The notes below the pieces were generated by a model. That model worked only from the letters and a program-made list of their open reading frames with translations, had not been told where the DNA came from and ran no database searches. From the NCBI GenBank assembly GCA_002373875.1, contig DFKQ01000095.1, positions 1 to 26,054 of the forward strand: 26,054 nt of DNA, read 5' to 3'. This stretch comes from Lachnospiraceae bacterium UBA3641. GTDB taxonomy: Bacteria > Bacillota > Clostridia > Lachnospirales > Lachnospiraceae. Shown piece by piece: positions 1 through 7,642 of this stretch. A program made the position numbers and the translations under genes. The first letter of the stretch is position 1; every line of letters starts with the position of its first letter.

Positions 1-38
1 AGGAAAAGGAATAAACTTTATTTTTGCACACATATCCG

Positions 39-44
39 TATAAT
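39..44 (+). promoter_or_regulatory. Possible -10 box upstream of the ComM-DprA chimera
   Basis: A perfect TATAAT is present 53 bases before the ATG at 98. No good -35 box lies 16-18 bases upstream (the sequence there is close to CTTTAT), so the promoter is only suggested. The rest of 1-97 holds no recognisable gene. Confidence 0.25.
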
Positions 45-97
45 AGCAGTAATAGATTATCATGAGCAGAAAAAGAAGAATCTGAGTAGTAAAGAGC

Positions 98-457
98 ATG
101 GCAACCATGGGTGTGGATGCTTTTGTGGTTGAGATAGAAGCATCAACGATCAGGGGACAGCAGCAGAGCATATCCATAATCGGACTGCCCGATCAGGCGA
201 TAAAAGAAGCGGGTGAGAGGATACAGGCAGCGATTGAATCCTGCGGTTATGATATACCCAAGGATAAGACGATAATAAGCCTTGCTCCGGGCGATAAGAA
301 GAAACGGGAAGATAAGAGGGTGACCATATCCCGCGTCAACCGGATCATAGCAGCACTGTCGGATGTACTGTATGTTATCGATGCCGGAAGAAACAGTGGG
401 ACTGTAAGTACAGTTGAGAATGCAAAGAAGTATTTCAGGAAGGTAGAAATGTTCTGA
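98..457 (+). CDS. Chimeric remnant: ComM/YifB N-terminus joined to DprA C-terminus
   Basis: The open frame encodes 119 residues. Residues about 4-70 resemble the N-terminal domain of the ComM/YifB Mg-chelatase-like family (GVDAFVVEIEA, IIGLPDQAIKEAGERIQAAI, IISLAPGDKKK); that family is usually about 500 residues and carries an AAA+ core that is absent here. From about residue 75 the sequence instead resembles the end of the Rossmann-like domain of DprA (VNRIIAALSDVLYVIDAG, then RNSGTVST), matching the family's RNRIIAGLS...EAG..SG pattern. comM and dprA are neighbours in many Clostridia, so an internal deletion that fused them is the simplest explanation. It lacks the ComM Walker motifs and most of the DprA fold and is probably non-functional, although the frame is intact. 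The start is uncertain: AAAGAG is a weak ribosome site and ATG 107 is also possible. Confidence 0.55.
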   Translation: MATMGVDAFVVEIEASTIRGQQQSISIIGLPDQAIKEAGERIQAAIESCGYDIPKDKTIISLAPGDKKKREDKRVTISRVNRIIAALSDVLYVIDAGRNSGTVSTVENAKKYFRKVEMF

Positions 458-514
458 AGTTAGGGAAGGCTAAATTTGACAAAGCCTGTGGGAGATGTTA
501 AGATAAAATCAGAT

Positions 515-548
515 AAAAAAAGATGCCACCGACGAAACGGTCAGGCAT
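515..548 (-). terminator. Intrinsic terminator of the small toxin-like gene
   Basis: Read on the minus strand, ATGCC (548-544) and ACCG (541-538) pair with CGGT (531-528) and GGCAT (527-523), followed by a run of seven T (521-515). This is a typical Rho-independent terminator about 55 bases after the stop of the minus-strand peptide gene. Confidence 0.7.
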
Positions 549-566
549 TCCACTTAATTAGCTATT

Positions 567-613
567 ACGAGAATAGCCGCTCAAGTTTGGTCGACCGGGG
601 CGGCTATTCTCGT
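567..613 (-). repeat. Perfect 14-bp stem-loop overlapping the stop codon of the small peptide gene
   Basis: Positions 567-580 (ACGAGAATAGCCGC) are the exact reverse complement of 600-613, with a 19-base loop that contains the palindrome GGTCGACC. The TAG stop of the minus-strand gene (606-604) lies inside the stem. A hairpin on the stop codon followed by a second, terminator hairpin is, from memory, the layout around putative holin-like toxin genes in Firmicutes. Confidence 0.75.
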
Positions 614-717
614 GTGTTTTTATCGTCGTGGCGTTTATCTCGACCGAGCCTGTAGCCTAAGCCGAAGGCTGCGATCACAACGCCTATGACAGCGATGAAT
701 TCTGATATACTAACCAT
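604..717 (-). CDS. Small single-span membrane peptide, putative holin-like toxin type
   Basis: This is a 37-residue minus-strand gene. It starts with ATG at 717 behind a strong AAGGAGGGAG ribosome site and ends in TAG at 604. Residues about 5-20 (SEFIAVIGVVIAAFGL) form one hydrophobic span, followed by GYRLGRDKRHDDKN, a basic hydrophilic tail. Size, one helix, positive tail and two downstream hairpins fit the small proteins annotated in Firmicutes as putative holin-like toxins, some of which are type I toxins controlled by antisense RNA. No antisense promoter was identified. The gene lies between two gene remnants, which suggests mobile-element baggage. The ribosome site and hairpins make it likely to be a real gene; toxicity is inference. 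Confidence 0.6.
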   Translation of the reverse strand: MVSISEFIAVIGVVIAAFGLGYRLGRDKRHDDKNTRE

Positions 718-805
718 ATGACTCCCTCCTTCCCGGTGAGACTGGGCAAAGCCCGTACTACAGTTCCAGTCGGAGGTGGCATTATCACTTAAGAATATAG
801 AACCT

Positions 806-835
806 TTTACGGATGTTATTAAAACTGTTTACGGA
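806..835 (+). repeat. Paired direct repeat TTTACGGA (left side)
   Basis: TTTACGGA occurs at 806-813 and again at 828-835. Two inverted copies (TCCGTAAA) lie at 1323-1330 and 1338-1345. Together they bracket the truncated gene at 813-1169, as relic ends of an inserted element might. Confidence 0.4.
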
Positions 836-1169
836 AGCAGATAAAGCCTGTAAGGATCCGTGCAGGTTTTTCCTTGGGGGAAAGCATTTGGTTTATATGG
901 AACCAAATGCGGCATTCAGGCTTGACCAGCTTGGATATATCACCCAGCGGTATATCCTTGAAAAACAAATGGATCATTTTGCAAGAGAAGTATCGGGCCT
1001 TGTAAAGGATCTGGATATAGGCATAAATGAAAAGTATATGCTAGACATATACAGTAACTATATGCCTAACGAACACTTTCGCGCTGGTGAACTAAGCATG
1101 GATGAAGTGGTCGCACAAAAGATAGAAGTGATGCGGACCCGACGCTACGTGAAGCTGTATCATATATAG
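813..1169 (+). pseudogene. N-terminally truncated mobile-element gene, possibly a phage/ICE primase or replication protein
   Basis: The 118-residue frame has a stop codon five codons upstream (798-800), no ribosome site, and a start ATG that overlaps the TTTACGGA repeat, so the natural N-terminus is missing. The segment ADKACKDPCRFFLGG resembles the D.ACKD.SRFF.GG stretch seen in primase/replication proteins of phages and conjugative elements. The remainder is charged, and no complete domain can be named. The link to replication proteins rests on recall of that one motif and is weak. Position among a toxin-like peptide, repeats and a terminator supports a decayed mobile-element origin. Confidence 0.4.
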
Positions 1170-1224
1170 GAAGAAACTTCCATTCCTTTCAGGTTGTCAT
1201 CGGAATATTTATAAAAAACAAGAT

Positions 1225-1244
1225 AAACCGCTTCGGCGGTTTTT
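1225..1244 (+). terminator. Intrinsic terminator with TTCG tetraloop
   Basis: AAACCGC (1225-1231) pairs with GCGGTTT (1236-1242) around a TTCG loop and is followed by T residues. It ends any transcript crossing the truncated gene and insulates uvrB. Confidence 0.75.
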
Positions 1245-1319
1245 GTTATTTGCAGGTGTTTTTAAAGGGATGTCGACTGTACTTTTTGGGACGTATATGA
1301 TATAGTTACTGAGCAAAAA

Positions 1320-1370
1320 GTGTCCGTAAATGCAGTGTCCGTAAAGGTTATTAAATCCATTTAGGGACAC
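1320..1370 (+). repeat. Paired GTGTCCGTAAA direct repeats plus inverted copy
   Basis: GTGTCCGTAAA occurs at 1320-1330 and 1335-1345, and TTTAGGGACAC at 1360-1370 can pair with the second copy over 10 of 11 positions to form a hairpin. The rest of 1170-1512 before uvrB holds the terminator at 1225-1244 and no gene, tRNA or clear promoter that I can support. The repeat may be the right-hand end of the same relic as the TTTACGGA pair at 806-835. Confidence 0.5.
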
Positions 1371-1512
1371 CTCGTATTACGGGGTCTTGAAAAAACGGTT
1401 TTGTGACCTTGAGTGGTATTTTGTGGAATTTGGGCAAATCATGAATACGCTGAAAAAAGCAAAATACCAATTTCCTGGCGAATAGACGAACTTTTTTACT
1501 ATAGGTTTTGAG

Positions 1513-3510
1513 ATGGAAAAAACAGAGAATTTGTTCAAATTGCACAGTGAGTACCAGCCTACAGGTGACCAGCCAAAGGCTATAAAAGAACTTGTAGATG
1601 GGTTTAAAGCAGGCAATCAATTCCAGACTTTAGTGGGGGTTACGGGGTCCGGCAAGACCTTCACCATGGCTAATGTCATTGCAGCCCTTAATAAGCCCAC
1701 TTTGGTAATATCGCACAATAAGACCCTTGCCGGCCAGTTGTACGGAGAATTTAAAGAGTATTTCCCTGAAAACGCAGTTGAATATTTCGTGTCCTACTAC
1801 GATTATTACCAGCCGGAGGCTTACGTACCTTCGACGGATACCTACATTGAGAAGGATTCTTCCGTAAATGACGAGATAGATAAGTTAAGGTTATCGGCGA
1901 CGGCATCCCTTTCCGAGCGCAGGGATGTGATCGTCGTTGCGTCGGTATCATGTATTTACGGCATAGGATCGCCTTCCGATTACATGAACATGATAATATC
2001 CCTGCGTCCGGGAATGCGTAAGGACCGGGATGAGGTTATCCGTGAGCTTATAAGCATCAGCTATGAACGGAATCACATGGATTTCGGACGAGGCAAGTTC
2101 AGGGTTAACGGAGATACAATTGAGGTTTTTCCAGCGTGGGAATCCGATCGGGCGGTGCGGATAGAATTCTTCGGAGATGAGATTGACCGAATCGTGGAAA
2201 TAGACCCGTTAACGGGACAGATAAAGGCGACAATGAGTCATTTTGCCGTGTTCCCGGCATCGCATTATGTTATACCGCGGGAGAAGGTTGAAACCGCATG
2301 CGCAACGATCGAAGCAGAACTTGAGGAGCGTGTTAAATATTTCGAGAAGGAAGGCCGCCTGCTTGAAGCGCAGAGGATATCGGAGAGGACAAGATACGAT
2401 ATCGAGATGCTTCGTGAGACCGGCTTCTGCTCAGGCATCGAGAACTATTCAAGACACCTCTACGGCGGACAGCCCGGTCAGGAGCCTTATACACTTATGA
2501 ATTACTTCCCGGATGATTACCTTATCATAGTGGATGAGTCCCATATGACCATCCCCCAGATAAGGGGAATGTATGCGGGAGACCAGTCGAGGAAGACCAC
2601 CCTGGTTGATTTTGGCTTCAGGCTTCCAAGTGCCAAGGATAACCGACCCTTGAACTTTGAGGAGTTTGAGGGTAAAATAGACCAGATGATGTTCGTTTCG
2701 GCCACGCCTTCGGATTATGAGGCAGACCATGAACTGCTAAGAACGGAGCAGGTAATAAGGCCCACAGGGCTGTTGGATCCCGAAATAAGCGTCCGCCCCA
2801 TTGAAGGCCAGATCGATGATCTTATAGCTGAGATAAAGAAGGAAACCGAAAAGCACAATAAGATCCTCGTGACAACCCTTACGAAGAGGATGGCGGAAGA
2901 CCTGACCGACTATCTTAAGGAAGTGGGTATCAGGGTCAAGTACCTGCATTCGGATGTGGACACCCTTGAGAGGGCACAGATAATCAGGGATATGCGGCTT
3001 GATGTGTTTGATGTGCTGGTCGGTATCAACCTCTTAAGGGAGGGACTGGATATTCCGGAGATATCGCTGGTTGCGATCCTGGATGCCGATAAGGAAGGCT
3101 TCCTGCGTTCGGAAACATCGCTTATCCAGACTATCGGCCGTGCGGCCAGGAATGCTGAAGGCCACGTTATCATGTATGCGGATATGATGACGGATTCCAT
3201 GAAGAACGCCATAGATGAAACGAACAGGCGCCGTAAGATACAGAGTGAATATAATGAAGAGCATGGGATAACACCGCAGACCATCAAGAAGGCGGTCAGG
3301 GATCTTATATCGATCTCCAAGGAGATAGCGAAAGAGGAGATGCGGTTTGAGAAGGATCCCGAATCAATGGATGATAAGGAGCTTGATAAGCTTATTAAGC
3401 AGGTCGAGAAGCAGATGAAGAAGGCTGCGGCCGATCTTGACTTTGAATCGGCGGCCATGCTCAGGGATAAGATGATAGAACTTAGAAAACTGAGGTTTTC
3501 AAAGGACTGA
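1513..3510 (+). CDS. uvrB: UvrABC system protein B (excinuclease subunit)
   Basis: UvrB is the DNA-loading helicase-like subunit of nucleotide excision repair: UvrA hands it damaged DNA, it verifies the lesion and recruits UvrC for incision. The 665-residue length is normal. Visible features in order are the Walker A motif GVTGSGKT (42-49), the beta-hairpin YYDYYQPEAYVP (about 95-106) that clamps the DNA strand, the DESH helicase motif (341-344), the helicase end with GINLLREGLDIPE and QTIGRAARN, and a C-terminal UVR domain (about 625-660) for UvrC binding. The ATG at 1513 gives the usual N-terminus (F.LHSEYQPTGDQP), although the ribosome site is weak. Upstream there is a CGAAC half-site but no complete LexA box. 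The gene is separated from uvrA by five unrelated genes. Confidence 0.97.
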   Translation: MEKTENLFKLHSEYQPTGDQPKAIKELVDGFKAGNQFQTLVGVTGSGKTFTMANVIAALNKPTLVISHNKTLAGQLYGEFKEYFPENAVEYFVSYYDYYQPEAYVPSTDTYIEKDSSVNDEIDKLRLSATASLSERRDVIVVASVSCIYGIGSPSDYMNMIISLRPGMRKDRDEVIRELISISYERNHMDFGRGKFRVNGDTIEVFPAWESDRAVRIEFFGDEIDRIVEIDPLTGQIKATMSHFAVFPASHYVIPREKVETACATIEAELEERVKYFEKEGRLLEAQRISERTRYDIEMLRETGFCSGIENYSRHLYGGQPGQEPYTLMNYFPDDYLIIVDESHMTIPQIRGMYAGDQSRKTTLVDFGFRLPSAKDNRPLNFEEFEGKIDQMMFVSATPSDYEADHELLRTEQVIRPTGLLDPEISVRPIEGQIDDLIAEIKKETEKHNKILVTTLTKRMAEDLTDYLKEVGIRVKYLHSDVDTLERAQIIRDMRLDVFDVLVGINLLREGLDIPEISLVAILDADKEGFLRSETSLIQTIGRAARNAEGHVIMYADMMTDSMKNAIDETNRRRKIQSEYNEEHGITPQTIKKAVRDLISISKEIAKEEMRFEKDPESMDDKELDKLIKQVEKQMKKAAADLDFESAAMLRDKMIELRKLRFSKD

Positions 3511-3522
3511 CGGAGGTAAGAT

Positions 3523-4275
3523 TTGAGCAGGATTTCGGTGGTTGTTCCCACCTTCAACGAATCGGAGAATGTGGGAAACCTGGTTAATCAGATAGATTAC
3601 GCGCTGAGGGGGATTGAGTACGAGGTTGTGTTTGTCGACGACAGTACGGATGATACGCCCGAGGTTATTGAACAGGTCATGAAGGAGAATTCCAATGTGC
3701 GGATGAAGCACAGAGTGGGGGAAACAGGACTGGCGACAGCTGTTATCGAGGGATTCCGGATCGCGTCAGGTGATTATATAGCCGTTATGGATGCGGACCT
3801 TCAGCATCCGCCCAAGATACTTCGGTCTATGTATTACTGCCTTGAAACGGGAGTTGATTTCTGCGTACCTTCGCGTTTTATTCCGGGCGGTTCGGACGGA
3901 GGGCTGGGTCCTTACAGGAAGCTTGTATCCGGTGTTGCAAGGTATATAGGCAAGATACTCCTGCCCTGCCTTCGCAAGATCACGGATCCGACCAGCGGCC
4001 TGTTTATGTTCAGAAGGGAAGTAATAAGCAATGCGGACCTTCAGCCGATAGGATGGAAGATACTTATTGAGGTCCTGGCGATGGGAACCTACAGGACGGT
4101 TGTTGAGATCCCTTATAAGTTCCAGGCACGCCCCGCCGGTGAGAGCAAGCTTACGTCAAAGGTGACGATCGAGTATCTTAAACAGGTAAGGGGGCTTATG
4201 AAGAGGGGAAAGAAGCAGCAGGGAGTAAAGGTGATACGCTGGTCCGAGAAGCGTATGAAGGCTGCGGAGAAATAA
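3523..4275 (+). CDS. Family 2 glycosyltransferase, dolichol/polyprenol-phosphate mannosyltransferase (DPM1) type
   Basis: A GT-A fold glycosyltransferase of 250 residues that probably transfers a sugar from a nucleotide sugar to a polyprenyl phosphate at the inner membrane face. The N-terminal ISVVVPTFNESENV, the acidic VDDSTDDT (about 39-46) and the metal-binding MDADLQHPP (about 88-96) are typical of DPM1-like GT2 enzymes; ITDPTSGLFMFRRE is the acceptor-side motif. There is no C-terminal membrane domain, unlike GtrB-type relatives. The start is TTG at 3523, supported by GGAGG six bases upstream. It follows uvrB by 12 bases, and the next gene starts one base after its stop, so it is co-transcribed with the MBOAT gene. 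The sugar substrate cannot be read from the sequence. Confidence 0.88.
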   Translation: MSRISVVVPTFNESENVGNLVNQIDYALRGIEYEVVFVDDSTDDTPEVIEQVMKENSNVRMKHRVGETGLATAVIEGFRIASGDYIAVMDADLQHPPKILRSMYYCLETGVDFCVPSRFIPGGSDGGLGPYRKLVSGVARYIGKILLPCLRKITDPTSGLFMFRREVISNADLQPIGWKILIEVLAMGTYRTVVEIPYKFQARPAGESKLTSKVTIEYLKQVRGLMKRGKKQQGVKVIRWSEKRMKAAEK

Positions 4276-4276
4276 T

Positions 4277-5821
4277 ATGGTTTTCAGTTCTGTCGTTTTT
4301 TTGTGTTTCTTTTTGCCGGTAATGATATTGGTATATTATGCGCTTCCGGGGATGCTTAAGAATGTATGGCTTCTCATCGGGAGCCTGTTTTTCTATGCCT
4401 GGGGCGAGCCTGAGTACATCTTTATAATGCTGGCATCCATAGCCGGTAATTATTTATTCGGTATGCTCATCCATTTCTTTGCGCTTAAAGAAAGTGAAAC
4501 AGGGGGACGGTTCCTCGTTTCACTGAAAAAAAATGAAACGAGGAACCGTCCCCCTGTTTCACTTCGCCTTCTTCCGAAGATCACCCTGGCAGTGACCATA
4601 TTATACAATCTTGGCATTCTCTTTTATTTCAAGTATTTCAATCTCTTTATGGAGACGGTCAGTCAGATATCCCATAAGGAGATAGAATGGACAAAAGTGG
4701 CGCTCCCTATAGGAATATCTTTTTACACCTTCCAGGGTATGTCGTATGTCATTGACGTTTACAGAAGTGAAGGACAGACGGACCGGAGCGGCAACAGGGT
4801 ATCGATCGTTCAGAAGAATCCTATAAACCTTGCCCTCTATATTTCAATGTTCCCACAGCTTATTGCAGGTCCCATAGTAAGGTATTCGGATATTAAGGAC
4901 TCTCTGAAAAGGAGGGTCACCAATGCAGATACCTTTACCAAAGGAGCAGAGAGGTTTATCGTGGGCCTTGCCAAGAAGGCGATTCTTGCCAATTCGATCG
5001 GTGAAGTTGCGGATAAGATTTTCAATGCCGATCTTCAGTATATGGGTGTTCCCGTATCTTGGCTGGGTGCCCTGTGTTATACGCTTCAGATATTCTATGA
5101 TTTTTCGGGTTATTCGGATATGGCCATAGGTCTTGGTAAGATCTTCGGCTTTGACTTTCTCGAGAACTTCAATTACCCCTATATATCAAAGTCAATAACG
5201 GAGTTTTGGAGGAGATGGCATATTTCCCTCTCAAGCTGGTTTCGTGACTATCTGTATATTCCGCTGGGAGGAAACAGGAAGGGTAATGTATATGTGAACC
5301 TTCTCATCGTTTTCCTTGCCACCGGAATATGGCACGGTGCCGCATGGAGCTTTCTTATATGGGGCCTGTGGCATGGGCTCTTTATGCTTATTGAAAGATA
5401 CTTCAGAAAGAGGGATAAGGCTAATCCCTTTGACAAGGTACCGGCCGTACTCAAATGGCTGTATGCCATGCTTGTTGTAATGCTTGGATGGGTCCTTTTC
5501 AAGCTTGAGGATGTTCCTAAGACCCTTGCCTACATAGGGAAGATGTTCGGAGCCGGTGCCGGAGGGTACACGGAGTTTTCCGCAAGGTTCTATCTTGACA
5601 ACAAGATGATCGTTCTTCTTATCATCGCGATACTGGCATGCGTACCCTGGAAGGAGATCCTCAAAGGCCGTGCCCTGACTGTGTACACCGGATTCACGGA
5701 TGCCGCTCCGGATAAGGTTTCATGCATCATCCGCCGGGTGCTGCTGATTTTGCTTTTGCTGGTGAGTATGTTGTTTATTGTTAATTCGACGTATAATCCG
5801 TTTATATACTTCCGGTTCTGA
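4277..5821 (+). CDS. MBOAT family O-acyltransferase (AlgI/DltB-like) carrying a translated palindromic insert
   Basis: A 514-residue polytopic membrane protein of the AlgI branch, which moves acetyl groups across the membrane onto extracellular polysaccharide. Hallmarks are the start MVFSSVVFLCFFLPV, FFYAWGEPEYIF, FKYFNLF, then WRRWHISLSSWFRDY (His315) and GIWHGAAWSFLIWGLWHG with His353 and His366, which include the predicted catalytic histidine. Residues about 72-96 are an oddity: they are encoded by a perfect palindrome (4492-4564) and fall in the loop after the second membrane segment, where relatives have only a short basic linker. The frame is open on both sides, so the protein is probably still active. 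It starts one base after the glycosyltransferase stop and pairs functionally with the AlgJ-like gene downstream. Confidence 0.92.
   Translation: MVFSSVVFLCFFLPVMILVYYALPGMLKNVWLLIGSLFFYAWGEPEYIFIMLASIAGNYLFGMLIHFFALKESETGGRFLVSLKKNETRNRPPVSLRLLPKITLAVTILYNLGILFYFKYFNLFMETVSQISHKEIEWTKVALPIGISFYTFQGMSYVIDVYRSEGQTDRSGNRVSIVQKNPINLALYISMFPQLIAGPIVRYSDIKDSLKRRVTNADTFTKGAERFIVGLAKKAILANSIGEVADKIFNADLQYMGVPVSWLGALCYTLQIFYDFSGYSDMAIGLGKIFGFDFLENFNYPYISKSITEFWRRWHISLSSWFRDYLYIPLGGNRKGNVYVNLLIVFLATGIWHGAAWSFLIWGLWHGLFMLIERYFRKRDKANPFDKVPAVLKWLYAMLVVMLGWVLFKLEDVPKTLAYIGKMFGAGAGGYTEFSARFYLDNKMIVLLIIAILACVPWKEILKGRALTVYTGFTDAAPDKVSCIIRRVLLILLLLVSMLFIVNSTYNPFIYFRF
4492..4564. repeat. Perfect palindrome (31-bp arms, 11-base A-rich loop) inside the MBOAT gene
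   Basis: Positions 4492-4522 are the exact reverse complement of 4534-4564, separated by an 11-base loop ending in eight A. Each arm is itself a smaller hairpin: GTGAAAC and GTTTCAC flank an AGGGGGACGGTTCCTC core. GGGGACGGTTC cores are, from memory, a hallmark of dispersed palindromic repeats in many bacteria, often suspected of being mobilised by IS200-like REP-associated transposases. Here the unit is translated in frame. Confidence 0.95.
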
Positions 5822-5930
5822 TATTCTGCAAGATTGGGAGAATAAGAAAGGAACTGAGAAATGATTTCTGACTCTGTTCAGTAAGCGGAGCCGAATTCGT
5901 ATGAAGCGCAGCGTAGTAGTGAAAAGAAAA

Positions 5931-5960
5931 TGAGGACAAAAGAACCATCCCCGTGTCTTC
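5931..5960. repeat. Degenerate half-copy of the GGGGACGG repeat before the AlgJ-like gene
   Basis: The reverse complement of 5931-5960 reads GAAGACACGGGGATGGTTCT then TTTGTCCTCA, which shares the GGGGAYGGTTCY core with the palindrome in the MBOAT gene. It abuts the ATG at 5961 and may have displaced the natural ribosome site. The remainder of 5822-5930 shows no gene or clear signal. Confidence 0.6.
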
Positions 5961-7562
5961 ATGTTGGAACAGATTATGAGAAAAAAACTGACGAATGCAA
6001 TTTTCATACTGGCGTTTCTGGCATGCCTGATCGTACCGGCGGTATTTACAAATACCAGGGAGCACCAGATATCCACGATCGACAATAAGCTCCTTACCGA
6101 GTGGCCGGGCCTTAACTGGAAGCTTAAGACCAATACCAGGGTCGAGGAATACCTTAATGACCGCATCGGCTTTCGCGAGCAGGCCATAGAGGCTTATACC
6201 GAGCTTAATGACAAGCTCTTCCATGTGATGGTCCATCCCCTCTTTATGTACGGCAAGGATGGTCAGATCTTCTATAAGGATCCATCTTATATCAAGGGCT
6301 ATCAGCACATGAACACCAATGAGGAGGATCTTGACAGCTTCGTGGGCTTCCTTGATAAGACGGATGAGTATCTTAAGGAGAAGGATATAGAATTCCTGTA
6401 TTTCCTCTGCCCCGACAAGAAGACGATATATCCCGAGTACTTCCCGGATTCCATTCATGTCAATGAGAGCAATCCCGGGATAATAGATTACATGAGACAG
6501 GAACTTGATAACAAGGATGTGAGGTATATCATACCGGATGAAGAACTAAGGGCTGCCAAGGAGCATCAGGTTGTATATAACAAGCTCTATGATGCAACCC
6601 ACTGGAACGAAGACGGGGCCTTTATAGGACATGAGCTTATAGATGAGAAGATACAGGAGGCATTTGATGATGTGCGCCCCCTTAAGAGGGATGATTATTT
6701 AAGGCTTATGGAACACCGGGACACACTGGATGTTGCCAAGTTCACCATAGATGATACGATCCCCCATTATGCGCTTATCAAGGATACGAGTTCGGATATG
6801 ACATCATATCTGCTTGACTCTATGATGTTTACCGATAATTCCTTCTTCTCGCATTTTTCAAACCCCGAGAGCGGGAATAACAGAAGGCTGCTGGTATTCT
6901 GCGACAGCTATTTCGGTAATTATCATAAGTTCTACCAGTACAGGTTTTCGGAAGTTTATTTCGTACACTGGCACAATTACAAATACCTGCAGTATTACGT
7001 GAACCTGATGTTCCCGGATATGGTCATCTTCGAGACTGCCGAGAGGTGTATAGCCGGGGAGATAATAGGAGAACGGGATGAGGATGGCAACAGGATAAGT
7101 ACGATCGATTTCGGAGGCATTTATTACGAACCTCCTTATCTTAAGACGGCCAGGGTCGATGCCGTGAGGGCGGCAACCTCCGAAGGAATGTATGACGGGA
7201 TAAATATGGATTCTTCAGGGAATGTAGCTTATGTCCTGACTGAGATACGGGGGGTTGACAGGGAAGACAGGACCCTGTATCTGAACATTAACGAGGGTGA
7301 GACGGCTGTCAGCATAAACGGGTATTTAGAGTCACTGGACGGGCGTGAGTATGATGTCTACGCGAACCTGGGAAGCGAGCAGTGGGTTGAGTGCGATTAC
7401 CAGTATCTGCATGAGATGTCTATCGAATCAGGTATGAAACAGTTCTCGATAAATGTTCAGAGACGTTACCTTATGGAAGAGACCATTACGCTAGTTGCCG
7501 TGGCACAGGATACGCATGAAGCATACCTGCTTGATGATCTTGAAGTGAGATACAGTGAGTAA
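5961..7562 (+). CDS. AlgJ/AlgX-like (DHHW/SGNH-type) polysaccharide O-acetylation protein
   Basis: A 533-residue, membrane-anchored extracytoplasmic protein expected to transfer acetyl groups delivered by the upstream MBOAT protein to a surface polysaccharide. Residues about 10-30 form an uncleaved signal-anchor helix. LNDRIGFREQAI (65-76) is the conserved start of the family domain. DATHWNEDG (211-219) is the Asp-His motif, and CDSYFGNY (314-321) holds the predicted nucleophile Ser316, giving an SGNH-type triad. The last 150 residues are beta-rich and could bind carbohydrate. ATG 5976 (MRKKLTNAIF) is an equally good start: 5961 abuts a repeat and lacks a ribosome site. The gap of 139 bases from the MBOAT gene contains the repeat half-copy. 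Pairing of AlgI- and AlgJ-type genes is well established; the polysaccharide is unknown. Confidence 0.82.
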   Translation: MLEQIMRKKLTNAIFILAFLACLIVPAVFTNTREHQISTIDNKLLTEWPGLNWKLKTNTRVEEYLNDRIGFREQAIEAYTELNDKLFHVMVHPLFMYGKDGQIFYKDPSYIKGYQHMNTNEEDLDSFVGFLDKTDEYLKEKDIEFLYFLCPDKKTIYPEYFPDSIHVNESNPGIIDYMRQELDNKDVRYIIPDEELRAAKEHQVVYNKLYDATHWNEDGAFIGHELIDEKIQEAFDDVRPLKRDDYLRLMEHRDTLDVAKFTIDDTIPHYALIKDTSSDMTSYLLDSMMFTDNSFFSHFSNPESGNNRRLLVFCDSYFGNYHKFYQYRFSEVYFVHWHNYKYLQYYVNLMFPDMVIFETAERCIAGEIIGERDEDGNRISTIDFGGIYYEPPYLKTARVDAVRAATSEGMYDGINMDSSGNVAYVLTEIRGVDREDRTLYLNINEGETAVSINGYLESLDGREYDVYANLGSEQWVECDYQYLHEMSIESGMKQFSINVQRRYLMEETITLVAVAQDTHEAYLLDDLEVRYSE

Positions 7563-7585
7563 CATCTTGATATGAAGGTGATTTT

Positions 7586-7613
7586 TTGATATCATTGTTC
7601 TGATATTTACTAT
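7586..7613 (+). promoter_or_regulatory. Candidate promoter of the STAS gene
   Basis: TTGATA (7586-7591) and TACTAT (7608-7613) are separated by 16 bases and lie 29 bases before the GTG start. It is a plausible vegetative promoter but not perfect. Confidence 0.35.
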
Positions 7614-7642
7614 TTTATTTTATCAGATTGCGAGGTGGAATC

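Noticed and set aside
1261..1319. Another GGGGACG-family repeat (GGGACGTAT near 1288)
   Set aside because: Only nine bases of the core match and no flanking stem can be drawn, so chance similarity is likely.
1486..1512. Possible LexA/SOS box upstream of uvrB
   Set aside because: Only a CGAAC half-site is present; the expected GTTCG/GTTYG half at the right spacing is missing.
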